Shown piece by piece: positions 20,714 to 32,045 of a stretch of 64,000 bases of DNA. The stretch comes from Rhynchopus euleeides (lineage: Eukaryota; Euglenozoa; Diplonemea; Diplonemida; Diplonemidae). The position numbers and the translations under genes are program-made. The notes beneath the pieces were generated by a model. That model saw only the letters and a list, made by a program, of their open reading frames with translations, did not search any database and had not been told where the DNA came from. The DNA is taken from NCBI GenBank assembly GCA_963210315.1, contig OY723238.1:1550001-1614000 (forward strand), read 5' to 3'. Positions within the stretch are counted from its first letter, which is position 1; each line of letters starts with the position of its first letter.

Positions 20714-21534
20714 GGGAGCGAGGGCCTGAGCCTGAGGAAGAGGAGGTCGTGTGAGGCTCCTGCCTGTGTTGACAAGTGGGCTCGTTTGCCGCCCACGGCA
20801 GTGCCGATGCGTTTCGGAACATCATGATGTGTGTCTTCTGCATGCGGCGTGATCCAGCATGTTATCGCCACGGCACTTTTTGAACACATGCATCCCCCGG
20901 GTTTGATTTTGACAGTTATTGTGGCATCTGCCCGTTCTTCCCCGCCCTCCCCCCGCCTAGAGACAATGGGGGGCCTTGCTCTGTGCCAAGCTGTGCCAGT
21001 CTGTCACCTATTTCTGTGGGGCAGTTCACTTTTCTGCACTTCCCAGCGAACGCGCCCTCCCCCCCGATGTGTGGTTCCAGTGGCGATCGCATCAAAGCCG
21101 GGGTGTTCAGTGCTCTACACTGCTGCAAAATGACTCGCAAATATGCGTGTGTGTGATGGTGAGCTTGCGGCAGACACGCATTCTTAGGAGGAAGGCAACG
21201 CAGAGGCAACCTGAGTGCACGCATCCCCTGCCCCCTCTGCCCTTAAGCTCACAGGGCTTTGCCTCGGCAACCCGTTCATGCCGCGCTGTCCAATGTTGTC
21301 CTGCATGAAAGCTGTAGTGATTTTGTTTGTGTGCCAAAGCTGCGAGTGAGAGTGCGGCACTTTCCGCCACACCCTCACCACAACCCACGCGCCACTTCCT
21401 TTGCATCGCGTGCCGCAAATCGCAAATGGTGGGGCAGATCGGGACGCCTTGGTTTCCCACCCACATCCTTTGCCTCTTTTCCGGAACACCCAACTGCCAG
21501 CACGGGAAGGGCTTATGCGTTGAGAGGCCCGCCA
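20714..21534. other. intergenic region with candidate acceptor at its end
   Basis: No gene is seen. A pyrimidine tract ending CAACTGCCAG at 21500 lies 34 bases before the next ATG, matching the pattern at other genes. Confidence 0.45.
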
Positions 21535-21930
21535 ATGGGGGGCTTGGAGCTCCTGCTGGCGGACTGTGCTGCCGCACACCCGACAGAGCTGGAGGTGCTG
21601 CGCGAGGATGTGATGGTGCAGCAGAGGCTACATGAGCTGGCCGTGCGGGAGTTGGAGCGCGTGCGCACTGTCGCACGCAAAGGGGTCGCAACAGGGGCTG
21701 CGCGTGTGAGGGATTTGGAGCAACAGGTCCAATGCCTGGCGAAGAAGAGCCAGACGCAGAAGGAGCAGCTGGCGCACGCAGCTGTCATGCTGCGCCAGAT
21801 CAGCCTCGACAGGGTGGCCACTGCTGGGCTCAGCGACGCAGACACCATCATCCGCGACTGGGAGGTGGGGATCCTTACCATCCTCAATGCAGAGAAGGAC
21901 GCACGCATCCGCATGATCCTTATGGGTTGA
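21535..21930 (+). CDS. small coiled-coil protein, function unknown
   Basis: The 131-residue protein starts MGGLELLLADCAAAH. It is mostly helical, with heptad-like Leu/Val/Ala spacing over residues 15-90 (ELEVLREDVMVQQRLHELAVRE and later VRDLEQQVQCLAKK; each shown only in part), and it ends DARIRMILMG. It has no signal peptide or membrane segment. The frame stays open upstream to a TTG at 21259, but that part is Pro/His-rich and unlike the rest. The ATG at 21535 comes shortly after a good acceptor (AG at 21499-21500). Codon bias matches the neighbouring genes and supports a real gene. No family is recognised. Confidence 0.65.
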   Translation: MGGLELLLADCAAAHPTELEVLREDVMVQQRLHELAVRELERVRTVARKGVATGAARVRDLEQQVQCLAKKSQTQKEQLAHAAVMLRQISLDRVATAGLSDADTIIRDWEVGILTILNAEKDARIRMILMG

Positions 21931-22790
21931 CAGCCTTGTGGCGCTGATCCGGCCTTAGGTTTGGAGGACACCACACCCCACACCCATCAGGCCTATCTGT
22001 TGGGGGTGTTTGGCGGACCGCTGAACGTTGCCACGAGTCTTCTTAGGGCGGCTAGGGAATACCGTGCATGCGGAGGGAGAATACTGCCTGTTGTGCCAAA
22101 AAGTGTCACTTCAACTCTGCCGCTCTTTCTCTACTGTTGATACTTCGTTTGATGCGTTGACGCTTCCACACACACTTACAAACCCACTTGCCTGATGAAG
22201 GGGGTGGTGTGTAGAGCACGTTTGGCAGAGCTGAATGACACTTTCCGCGCGAAAGTCGTGTGCGTAAAAAAAAGGGTGGGGTGGGGTGGGGTGGGGTGCA
22301 ACGAAGATGGCTGTGTATGTTATGCCGGCGCCAGTCCTTTCCCCCCCGGCAGCGGTGTCTGATAATGGGTGTTCCTGGCTTAGAGTGGCTCGGAATGGGG
22401 AGTTGCAGTTGACATGCTCCGTTGAGATCATTGAGATCTGCAAGTTCTACGCTTCGGCAGGCACGACCCCCCCGAACCCCCCCCCCCTCGATAGAACCAT
22501 TCTTTGCATCCCACCGCAGCTGCCGAGTCTTGTTGCATCACCAAACCAGGGCATTTCTCGGATTCCTGTTGTCAGAATTGGGAGTGCGCCTCTTAGCGTT
22601 CGAACACACATCAAACTGCCGTTGCACCCCTTCCCTCTTTCGACCCACCCCGGTTGCACCAGCCTTCACCCCCCTCGCGAAGCCCCACATCCCTACGCCA
22701 CCTGCCACCACAGGGCCACCCCCCCACTCTGCAACCCCCCCCCCCCCCTTCCCTCCCCCCTCCCTTCCGTGTTGCCCTGCACCTGCCCGC

Positions 22791-22811
22791 AGCCGGCTGT
22801 GCTGACGCCAG
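22791..22811 (+). promoter_or_regulatory. candidate splice acceptors before kinase start
   Basis: A long C/T tract (22730-22790) ends in GCCCGCAG at 22792, with a second AG at 22810-22811. The kinase ATG follows at 22839. Confidence 0.45.
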
Positions 22812-22838
22812 GAGGGCGCGGGGAGGGGGGGCGTGACG

Positions 22839-24926
22839 ATGGTGAAGCAGGTCGGGAGCTGGGTTCTGCGCAGTGTCCTGGGCCATGGGAGCTTCGGCGA
22901 GGTCCACCTCAGCACACATGCCGAGACGGGGAAGAAGGTGGCTGTGAAGGTGTGCGCCAAGCAGACGCTGGCGAAGGGGCAGGGCAGAGCGCTGCTGCAG
23001 AGGGAGATCGCGACGATGAAAGCATTGGATCACGACAACGTGCTGCGCCTTTACGAGGTGCTTGAGACAACAAAGCGGTTCTACCTGGTGATTGAGCTTG
23101 CGACAAACGGGGAACTTTTCAGCCTCATTAAGAACAACCGTGGGTTTGACGATGCGACTGCCAAGCTCTACGTCAGGCAGCTGATGGACGGTGTGCACTA
23201 CTGCCACGAACAGGGCGTCGTCCACCGTGACCTGAAGCCCCAGAACCTTCTGCTCACCTCCAACAACACACTCAAAATTGCCGACTTTGGCTTCTCCCGT
23301 TTCCAGGACCTCGACGAAAATGGGCAGGTGTCGAAGTCGCTGCGCCTGCAGACCCAATGCGGCACTCCTAACTATGCAGCGCCGGAGATCTTCCTCGGGC
23401 AGGGGTATGACGGATTCAAGACAGACATCTGGGCATGCGGCGTGATTCTGTACGTCATGCTTTCAGGTGGGACTGTGCCCTTCAAGCCGCAGGGGGGCAA
23501 TGGGCTGCAGGGCGTCATCATGGCCATCGTGCAGGTATGGTTCCGAGGTGGTGGGGAATGTGTGAAAAGGTGGAGGAAGGCGGGATGGAAAAAGCGGGTG
23601 TGGGATGTGTGTCCCCTGAAGTATTTCACATGTGTGGGGCTGGTTCCGTTTTATGGATTGCTGTAGTCCTCGCTCACTCACGAAGCTTTCTCAAGGGGGT
23701 GGGGCGGTGTGCCGACAAAGATCATCCTTCTAGCATCGGGCGTGGCCCTGCGCTACAGCACAAGCAACTTTTCGATCCAGCAAGTCCAGAGATATTTTGA
23801 AAAGATGCTTTGATATGAGCGTTTAGCCGGTGCCACGCAACCACCCACTCCCGCACAGGGCTCTTATACGATTCCTTCGTACTTCTCCGAGAATGCGTCC
23901 AGCTTGATCAAGCGGATTCTCGTGACGGAGCCAGCAGAGCGCATCACCATGCGTGGGATCTTCAAACACCCCTACGTGCGCAAGGAGGAGGAGCCTGCGT
24001 TTGAGATCCCGAAGATCGTGGTGTCGGATGACCAGGTGCGGAATTCGATTGTCAAGACCTACGACGACGACGACGATGCTGTGGCGCCGCAGGCGCGGAA
24101 GGACCCCCGTGCCCCCTCGCCCACCAGCCCTCTGGCGGGCGCCCTGCCGCGCCAGATTCCCACACAGACAGCCACCCCGTCGCCGGCACACCTGCTGTCG
24201 TCCAACGGGGGCAGCGCAGCACAGCCGCCACGCAGCCCGACCAGCCCTAGCACCCCGTCCAGCCTTGCGAAGCAGCGCGCTCGGGGGGCGACCTTCACCC
24301 AGCAGAACACGGTCAACCTGGGCACGCTGGATGTGGAGCCGCTGCAGCCCCGCCCGCAGGCGCATCAGGACCCCGCAGCCCTGCTGCAGTCGCAGCCGCG
24401 CTCGCCGGTTGGGGCGCTGCTGGCATCCGACAAGACGCGGCGGCAGGCTTCGTTCAACACGCTGGGGAGCCCGGTGGACCTGGGCTCTTCGGGGTCGCCG
24501 ACAGATTCGTCTGCCCCGCGGCGCACGCCCTCGCCAACTCCATCGGGCATGTCGCTGACAGGCGGCAGCACGGGGCCTGCTGGGCTGGGGTCGACGACGT
24601 CATCTGCTGGGTCTGCGCCATTGGAGGCACGGCAGAACAAGTCCCGCTCGCGGACGATGGTGGAGAACTCGCAGGAGAAGCTTGTGGGCACGCCCGGGCA
24701 GGCGGGGGGCACCGCAGCGCAGCCTGAGACACGCACCGCGCATGTGTTCAAGCGGAAACACTGGCACACTCCCCGCTGGTGCTTCTACTGCGGGAAGTGC
24801 ATCTATGGTGTTGGCAAGCAGGGCTTCTCCTGCATCCTGTGTGAATGCCCGGTGCATATCAAATGCGTCGATGCCTCCTCGCAGAACTCCTGCTGCGAGC
24901 AGTTCCGCGCCCGCAGCCTGAAGTAG
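22839..24926 (+). CDS. serine/threonine protein kinase (CAMK-like) with C-terminal C1 domain, two exons (22839-23534, 23859-24926)
   Basis: The spliced protein has 587 residues. The kinase domain covers about 1-275: glycine loop GHGSFGEV at 15-22, Lys37, Glu56, HRDLKPQN at 129-136, DFG at 149-151 and APE at 181-183, so all catalytic residues are present. The activation segment and CGTPNYAAPEIFLGQGYDGFKTDIWACGVILYVMLSG-type sequence resemble the CAMK/SNF1/CIPK group. A run of Asp follows, then a 200-residue Pro/Ser/Thr-rich linker that offers many phosphorylation sites. The C-terminus fits a C1 zinc domain with spacing H-X12-C-X2-C-X13-C-X2-C-X4-H-X2-C-X8-C, which in other proteins binds diacylglycerol at membranes. 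It is probably a membrane-recruited signalling kinase. A kinase of this class with C1 at its C-terminal end is uncommon. The start is the ATG at 22839; the GTG six bases earlier is ignored. Confidence 0.9.
23535..23858 (+). other. kinase intron
   Basis: The donor is CAG|GTATGG and the acceptor CCCGCACAG; length 324 bases, phase 0. It joins the kinase at IVQ-GSYTIPSYFS, restoring the helical C-lobe. Confidence 0.88.
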
Positions 24927-26848
24927 ATTGAGGAGCGCCAGCCCCTCGTGTGTTGGCTCTTGGGGTGATGGGGAGAGGGGGGGGTGTGGGGGTGGGGGGT
25001 GTTTGCCCGGAACAGCACCGTGACAACTCGGAAGAAAATATACTGCAACAAACACAAAGGCGGGCTGGTCTCCAAAATCCGTTGCCAATGCAGACACACA
25101 CAAAAATACCCCTGGCTGTCATGCGCGCTGTTGAAGCTATGAAATCATGCACAGCCGCACGACCTCAAACAAGAATACAAAAAGAAATGAACGGCTCTGA
25201 CTTTGAGCGAGCTGATCGAAAATCCCAAGAATGTACAACGCATCGCTAACGAGGCTGATCAGCACGAAATGTCGCTCATGTGTAATTATCATCTGAACCG
25301 CGATGCAGTGACTGCGACAGTACTCGGTACGTGATGCACTGGAACAAAAAGTGGTGTGTAATCGAACCATGTGGTGTGCCACGATGATGATATGTGACAA
25401 TATGGATGCGGTGTGTGACATACAGCTTTTCTCAAGCGCGGCGCGTCTGTCCCTCCCGAACTCTCTTCCCTTGCTCAGGAAGACAGCCACATGCACAGGC
25501 GGTATTCCACTGAGAGGCGGCGCGTCAAAACCCTGGCTTCAAACCACACCCACCTTTCAAGCCCCGCCTCCAACCACCCCTTCGGTGTCTGTTCCATCTG
25601 ATGATCTGTTCTGATATTGCTTGTTCCGTGGCGTTGGCCGGTCCACACAGGGCATGCCTTCGAACCTCTCCCCCAGCGCTCCCCGTTTTTGCTGCACCTT
25701 GCCCCCAGTGTGTTGGTCTCAGACCCCAGCCAGTGTCGGGGGATTTACTGCCGCCGGCCTCCGGAAAAAGCAGTGCATCCCTTCACAGCCTGCAAACCCC
25801 CCGCCACTTATATTGTGGCGGAACCCCTCCCAGTAGAGTGATCTCTCCTCATCTGTCGACGGAGGTGGTAGGTTGGACCGCCTTTGATCCTGTGTGGGGT
25901 CCACAAGTTAAGGCGCAAGCTTAGGAGCGACTCAATGAGTCGGTCTCGTGGGATTCGTCTTACGGCTGACTCATCAGGTCGCGCTTTTTCCTAAAACCCG
26001 CAACCCCGTTTGCGGGTCCTGCTCGTTGGTATTATACCCGTTCCGGCAACACGCACCACTCCGTCTGGCGGGGTGTGGTGGTGGTCACAAAGAGTGGTGG
26101 CGTGCGTTCGTTACAAAAGTACCCGTGCCCGCTAGTGCATGTGTGTACATTATACCGAACGGTGCCACGAGGTTTTTATTTTAGTGCGAAACAAAGTTCT
26201 GACAAAAGAACCGCTTGGGGTGTGGGTGTGAGGGTGGGTGTGTGGTATCGAGGTAGATTGCCACTGGAGGTTACTGCACTCCTCCAGTGTGCTGGGGCAC
26301 GTTTGGCCTTGACACTGTCAAACTGTGCGAGTGGAACGCCTGCCCTGTTTGGGCAGCCCACTTTCTCCGCACTTGAGAGGGGATCATCTCTTCTCTGCAG
26401 ACCGGAATTGAACAAAACACTCAACAGGAATTGCCCAGATCTTGCGGACGTCAATCGGCCCAGATGTGTGAAACTGCCACCCCCTTCCCTCCTTAGGAGA
26501 ACCGCTCACTAGGTCTCGGACACACGACCTGCATGTTGGGTGAGGGAGGTCGGCTCCGTTGCCTTACTTTTCTCTGCATCACTCACCTGCTACCACACAC
26601 CCTGCTTCTTCTCAATGCAACAAAGAGACCAGTTCCGTTCCCGAGAGGGCGGTGGGGGTCTTCGCCGACCAGTATACTTCATCAAATTCTTCAGCAGCGG
26701 AAGTACACTTTTCGCACCGCTTGGCGAAGGCCCTGCCCCCCCCCCCCCTCCCCCGGCGGAGTGAAGGGTGATCATTCTTGTGCTCCCTTCAAATTTGATT
26801 TCACTTCCCCCCCCCCCCCCCCCCCGGCGGGTGTAGATGCCACACAAC
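24927..26848. other. intergenic region, no gene seen
   Basis: The 1.9 kb contains no ORF with the codon bias of the real genes. Two small hairpins are visible: CCGCCAC...GTGGCGG near 25800-25820 and ACCCGCAA...TTGCGGGT near 25997-26018. The stretch ends in long C runs next to the MULE-like element. Confidence 0.4.
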
Positions 26849-27633
26849 CAGGCATGTCGCTAAGCGTCGACCGTCGACCCAGTGATTTTGGGTTTCCCCC
26901 CCCATAAAAAAGCGTCGACCCAGCGTCGACCCAGTGGAACTGGGTTGCCATTCAAGCCTGGACCAAGCGTCAACCCATTCCGGGTCGACGCTAACCTAGC
27001 GTTGACCCGGTTCCACTGGGTCGACGCTCACCAAGCGTCGACCAAGCGTCAACCCACTTTCACTGGGTCGACGTCGAAGAGAGTATGGTTTTGCAGGAAC
27101 AGATGCTCACTACCGTGGCCTCCGGCGGCTGGGGGGCTCCGCCCCCCAGACCCCCCTGTATAGCGTGTGCACACAGGTCAGGAATCCAACAGCTCCAGTA
27201 GCCTCAGGAGGACGCAGCCAACTCACACAGAATCTGTACGCCCACAATGAACAGATGTTCACTACCGTGGCCTCCGGCGGCTGGGGGGCTCCGACCCCCA
27301 GACCCCCCATCTCGCGTGCCCGTCTAGTAACCAAGTCCTTGCGCTTCAACGGCCGTGGCATATCAGGGGGTAAATCATGGTCCCGAAAGCCATTTTTTGG
27401 GTTTCTTCCGGCACCCGAGGATGGCGCGAGCAGGAGAGGAACCACGGAAGGAACCCAGCGCCTCACACCGTGCCCACCTAGCGGTCCACCGACGGGAAAA
27501 TTAGGCAACAACACGAGCGCGCGCGAAGCGCGCGCGAGAAAAATTGACCCCTAGTGTTTCCCCCTGATCCCCCCCCAAAACAGGAGCGTCAACCCACCAA
27601 ATCTCCATAATCGAAAAGTTAGCGACAGGCCTG
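26849..27633. mobile_element. non-autonomous MULE-like element, copy 2
   Basis: The inverted ends are the same as in the copy at 10198-11066 (CAGGCATGTCGC... and ...GCGACAGGCCTG). The flanks are a perfect 9-base direct repeat, CCACACAAC at 26840-26848 and 27634-27642. The 785-base body is highly similar to copy 1 with several small deletions. No gene is present. The perfect duplication shows that both ends are correctly placed. Confidence 0.92.
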
Positions 27634-27642
27634 CCACACAAC

Positions 27643-29170
27643 AGCAACCACCCCCGAAAAAATATACATTTCTTGGTCTCGCCCCCTCCCCAGCTCCCCC
27701 CTTGCCCCGCAAACTTGCTTGTAAAAAGCGAAGAAGTCGGTGGGGGTCGTGTAGAGTGTGGTGCACCTGAAAACAGCCAGCTATCTTTGCCCCGCTGTGG
27801 ATCGAAAAGTGACAGATAACCCAAAATCCAACAAGGGGTGGGTGGTCCCGCCGGTCACCCTGGCGATGCCTTCGTGGTGCCGACAGGCAGCGACACCTGA
27901 TGCAGATGGACCGCGCCACGCTGATCCGTTGAAAGGGAGGTGTCGTCACACCACTTAGGCCCGTCGTCATGCCAGGGCGTGGGTGCAGGCAAGGGTCCTT
28001 ATGACCCAGCAAACATCAGTTCGGCCTGCACCGACTTCCCAGCCCAGAAGGCAGGCAGGGGGCACACCCCCTGTTCACAAGGGGGACATGCAAACAACAC
28101 TCCCATCTGCATTCATTTGTTTGGGTGCACAACGGTTCTCTCAACTGGGCAACACCGCTGGGTTTTCTTCTTTTCACCGATACGAGGCCGAGGCCTGGTT
28201 CGGCCTGACAGCGTCAGGAGAATTTGGATACCTGAAGGGATTCTGGGCAGTGCACTTTTCCACCACACGGGACGGGGGGTGGGGTGGTGGTGTGGTAGCG
28301 TGGTGGGGTCGTCCGCCCTTGATTGAGGGCTTCGGAGGAAAGACCTGTGCCAGCCCTCCGTGACTCCCTACCCCTACCCCCCTCCCGTGCCAAACCAACC
28401 CGCCTTCTGCCAAAACTCGCGGGCTCGGCGTGTCGGGTGAGGATGCCCGCACTTGTGGCATCTCGGGCTTGCTTAGCTGCACAGCCCGGTTCCATGCGAG
28501 AGCCACAGCGATGTGGGGGCGGACAGAGTGGATGGGTGTGCGGGATTCTGGGATCCACCAGAGAGATTGCACCGAAGAGCGAAAGGTGCTCTTCCCGGGG
28601 GAGGGGATGGGGGGCGGGCGGGTAGAAGGAGGGTAGCCCAGTTGCCCATCCATGCAGGGCCCGCCGCACACAGGCACACACCCTGCATGTTTTTTGACTG
28701 CAGCGTGCCTTTCTCCTCAGGCGGGAGAGGTGGGGGGTGGGGGGCTGGGGGGGTGGGGTGGGGGATTTTTTTTGGAGGTTTTGGAGGTTTGGAAACATCG
28801 CCACCGATACGAATCGTGTGGCAGCTCTTTGAATCCGGGGGGGTGGGGGTGGGGAGACCCTTCCGGAAATAGAGGTGCGCGACTCACCAGATGTGTGTCA
28901 TATATCTTGCAAAGGTGTCGGCTCGCTGTCCGCACTGACCCCCGCCAGTGCCTCTGGTCTGAGCGGCACCGCAAAAGAAAAACCCGTGGCACGGTTGTTA
29001 CGGGGGAGGGCGGGGGGGGGGGGGGGTAAAACCAATGGGCACGGTGGTCTCATGCAGAAAATGCATATCATTTTGCTAATCAAATTTTTGCATATCAAAA
29101 TTTTCCGATTTACATATGTAAATTTTGGAGTTTACATATGGCTTCGGAGGATTCTTCATATTCCTGGATT
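27643..29170. other. intergenic region, no gene seen
   Basis: Short ORFs only. A GT/GGGGTGG-rich stretch occupies 28720-28860. Near 29100-29135 are two TTTACATATG-type palindromes like those in the array at 43.5 kb. Confidence 0.4.
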
Positions 29171-29510
29171 TCCCGAATTTCCTGGATTTCCCCCGGCCCC
29201 TTAGGCGATTTCAGGGCGGACAGGGCGGACATGCCCGGACCCGGAAATCCGGGTGTCCGGATGTCCGGGTCCAATTTTGACCCCCCCCCCCCCCCCCCCC
29301 CCCCCCGGACATTTCCCGAATTTCCCGCCCGGACATGTCAGCCCGGACATCCGGACATCCAGAAATGTCCGCCCCGGACAGGGCGGACATGTCCGGGCGG
29401 ACATTTTCTGGTGTCCGGATGTCCGGGCGGACATGTCCGGACCCGGAAATTCGGGAAATCCAATTTTGACCCCCCCCCCCGGACATGTCCGGCCAGGACC
29501 TCAATAGTTT
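29171..29510. repeat. cluster of GGACAT / TCCGGATGTCC repeats
   Basis: Dozens of copies of GGACA(T) and its complement, with CCCGGA and CGGGCGGACATG variants, fill this stretch in both orientations. They flank poly-C runs (29281-29307 and 29469-29480). Segments at 29229-29285 and 29412-29480 are similar direct copies. It is low complexity and not coding. Confidence 0.7.
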
Positions 29511-29759
29511 GATTTTTGGTCCAGAAAATAGTTTGAAAATTTTTGAAATCTGGGTGCCAGGCCTGGGCGGGGAACCAGCCCTTTTTCCGGGTTTTTTGGG
29601 TCGGGGAACCAGGTTTTTTCTAAGAATTTTTACAAGGGATTTTTTGCTCACCCCCCCACAGGTTTCAGGCGCGTGCCCGTCAGGCGGGACTTTTTCTATG
29701 ATTTCTACGATGAAAACCACCCCCCCGCCCCCACCCCCCCCCCCCCTTCTAAGAACGAT

Positions 29760-30027
29760 CACGGTGCACTAGTTTGGTAGTTACGAGTGACCTCAACTAG
29801 TGGAGTCGACAACCTCAAACTCGACAACTGCCAGTTGTCGACTCGACAACTGGCACTTGTCGAGTCGACAACTGGCAGTTGTCGACTCGACAACTCTATA
29901 CACTGTACTGCAGGAAGAACGCCCAAATATGAAGGGAAAAACGCACAGTTGGGTGTGTGCTTGGGATATGAGGTGTGGTGGCATATCAGCGCTGGACTTT
30001 GTTGCGAATTTCCTTGTCCCCTTCTCA
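29760..30027 (+). repeat. left terminal inverted repeat of two-gene transposon
   Basis: The outer 120 bases hold four to five TTGTCGA[C/G]TCGACAA palindromes separated by CTGGCA. The inner 150 bases match the right end with only a few differences. Confidence 0.85.
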
Positions 30028-31905
30028 AGGATGGTCAGTCTTCATGTGGAGATCGCGTTCACGGACACTACGGAAGGTCTCAAAGCAAAGTAAGCAACGT
30101 TTTGTTGTGAGAGAGCGGGGGTGGTGGGCCAGGTAGTGCTGGCTTTGTCCCTTCAATCTTATTGTTGTGTGACATATTTTGCATTCGATTGTGCATGACG
30201 AGCAAGGGACATTGCTCCCTGGTCTGTGCTTTGCATCGTAGTGTGCAAACAGAGACGTTTTCTTTGCTGAGGAGTAGTCACAAATAATGCATCGAAATTC
30301 ATGAACCTCCTCCGGGAGAGACTGGGTTTCTTCTTGAGTAGGGGTGGGAGGCACACCCCAAGGTTCCTTGCCACACACACACACGTTCAGTATGGTTTTC
30401 GGTGGTTTTTTCGGATCAATCCAAAAGACACACCCGCTCTGACCTCTCTCTTTGACGTGGTCCGCCAGCCCAGCAGACTCAAGTCTTCGGTAGAGAGATC
30501 CTGTTGCCTTTTCCCAGCTGCCCGCAACAACACATGAACACACATTGAATGCCCCAACGGCGGTCATTAACTTCGGAGTATGTCCTGAACCCCCCCAAAG
30601 CCCATTCTCGCCCCAACTTTGAAGTTGTTGGATCTCGAAAAGAATGAGGTCGCGCTCCATAGTCCTTTCCGAGGCACAGGCTGAGTAGATCTTGCTTCGA
30701 CCGTTGCCAGCTTCCAAAGCTTCATCACTGAGGGAGAGACAGTGCGCATCTATGGAATCAAACCAGTGCGTCAGGCTGTGCACATACGTTGCGCCCGGAC
30801 CTGTCGTCACGCCCGGTGACGCCCACTCACAAAGAAATATTAACAAGTGCATCGATAACATACTCACTGCAAACTCTGCCCCATTCTGGCCGTGTACCCA
30901 AAACTTCACGGGTATATTGTTGTATCTGAACGACACAAGCACGTCCATCAAAAGACAGATCATTTTTTTAAGCCCCGTTGTGCTCTGTATCAGCTTTTGC
31001 AGAACTTGTCGGGCCTGACTCCCAGTCATGTTCGACTTCGCACTCCCAACCACAGCTGTCTTGATCGCTTTCCCCTCCGGGATGAGGCGTACTATGAGAG
31101 ATATGACGCCTTTGACGTCGTGAAGAGCAGGAGTGATACAGTACGCTTCGCTCTCAAAGGCCTTGGAAAGGTGACATGTGAAGCCCTGCTTGTGCAATTC
31201 CTGGAGGGACAGCCTCTTGCACGAATGTAGCATATCAAGCCAGTCCTTCATCTCTGTGGCACAGAACGCCGATCTGTGTGACTTCGATCCAGAACTTATG
31301 CCCTCAAACAAACCCGTGAGCTCCGCGTGATCACCCCCCAGCAGAAACTGCTTTGCTAAAAAAACGGTGTCTCCTTTTCTGAAGAACGCATTTTGCACCT
31401 CCCTTATCTGATCGGCCAGGCTGAACGTCGCGAATGAGATGTATTCATCCTTTCTCTGATCTGTCACCGTGCAGAGAGGTGTGGTAAAACTGCCGTGAGC
31501 AATACCTGCAGCTAAGCGGATCCTGGCTGTGAGGTCCCTGCTGCCCGGGTTATAGCCATCAGCAGTCAGGACAACACGAGGGTGTTCCATGTCGATGCGA
31601 TGCAGGTGTGTTTCGACAATGTGCTCGAGAGTTTTGAGCAAACTACCCCTCCTTGCCTCGACCACTCTCTGGAGGTGCTCTTCATGCTTCCTCACCGTCG
31701 CCGGGGAGAGCCCGTGCCTCTCAGGCGCCTTCCCGTGCTCCCGAAACGTCTCTCGAATGCATTTCGAGATTTCACCGCACTTCCGGATGGACGTCCCTGC
31801 CACAAATCGTGACCTGCGAATACCCTCAGCCATCAAGGACATTTCATCTTGCATTGTCTCTTCGGAACCATTCCCACCCGGCTCTCCTGTGGTGTGTGTG
31901 TGCAT
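30025..31905 (-). CDS. putative RNase H-type transposase with three C-terminal C2H2 zinc fingers
   Basis: The 626-residue protein is the larger gene of the two-gene transposon. A possible acidic triad is Asp116 (VVLTADGYN), Asp192 (LLGGDHAELTGL) and Glu395 (LSDEALEAGN). The long insertion between the second and third acids is like that of hAT- and Transib/RAG1-type transposases. The S-D-E-A-x-E-A-x-N context recalls the last catalytic motif of Transib-like enzymes, but similarity is too weak to assign a superfamily. Residues 545-626 form three CxxC...H..H fingers (for example CIICDYSSAKKTSLFAHYDAKH spacing C-X2-C-X12-H-X4-H). A TTCCTCAG acceptor lies shortly upstream of the ATG on its strand. 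Transposase is inferred mainly from position within matched inverted repeats; a different DNA-processing enzyme remains possible. Confidence 0.55.
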   Translation of the reverse strand: MHTHTTGEPGGNGSEETMQDEMSLMAEGIRRSRFVAGTSIRKCGEISKCIRETFREHGKAPERHGLSPATVRKHEEHLQRVVEARRGSLLKTLEHIVETHLHRIDMEHPRVVLTADGYNPGSRDLTARIRLAAGIAHGSFTTPLCTVTDQRKDEYISFATFSLADQIREVQNAFFRKGDTVFLAKQFLLGGDHAELTGLFEGISSGSKSHRSAFCATEMKDWLDMLHSCKRLSLQELHKQGFTCHLSKAFESEAYCITPALHDVKGVISLIVRLIPEGKAIKTAVVGSAKSNMTGSQARQVLQKLIQSTTGLKKMICLLMDVLVSFRYNNIPVKFWVHGQNGAEFAVSMLSMHLLIFLCEWASPGVTTGPGATYVHSLTHWFDSIDAHCLSLSDEALEAGNGRSKIYSACASERTMERDLILFEIQQLQSWGENGLWGGSGHTPKLMTAVGAFNVCSCVVAGSWEKATGSLYRRLESAGLADHVKERGQSGCVFWIDPKKPPKTILNVCVCGKEPWGVPPTPTQEETQSLPEEVHEFRCIICDYSSAKKTSLFAHYDAKHRPGSNVPCSSCTIECKICHTTIRLKGQSQHYLAHHPRSLTTKRCLLCFETFRSVRERDLHMKTDHP

Positions 31906-32045
31906 CCCAACAAAAAAGGCTATGCCTGAGGAACCGGCGGGGGGAGGATGACGTCAAGAGTGATAACCAAAAAAGGGAAAGTGTCACTGCGATCGTTCTG
32001 CACCTTTTCTTCCGTTTGCTTTCATATACGTTGACGCTTCCACAC

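Noticed and set aside
25930..26030. tRNA-like or small RNA gene around hairpin ACCCGCAA...TTGCGGGT
   Set aside because: No cloverleaf with matching acceptor and T arms could be drawn; only isolated stems are present.
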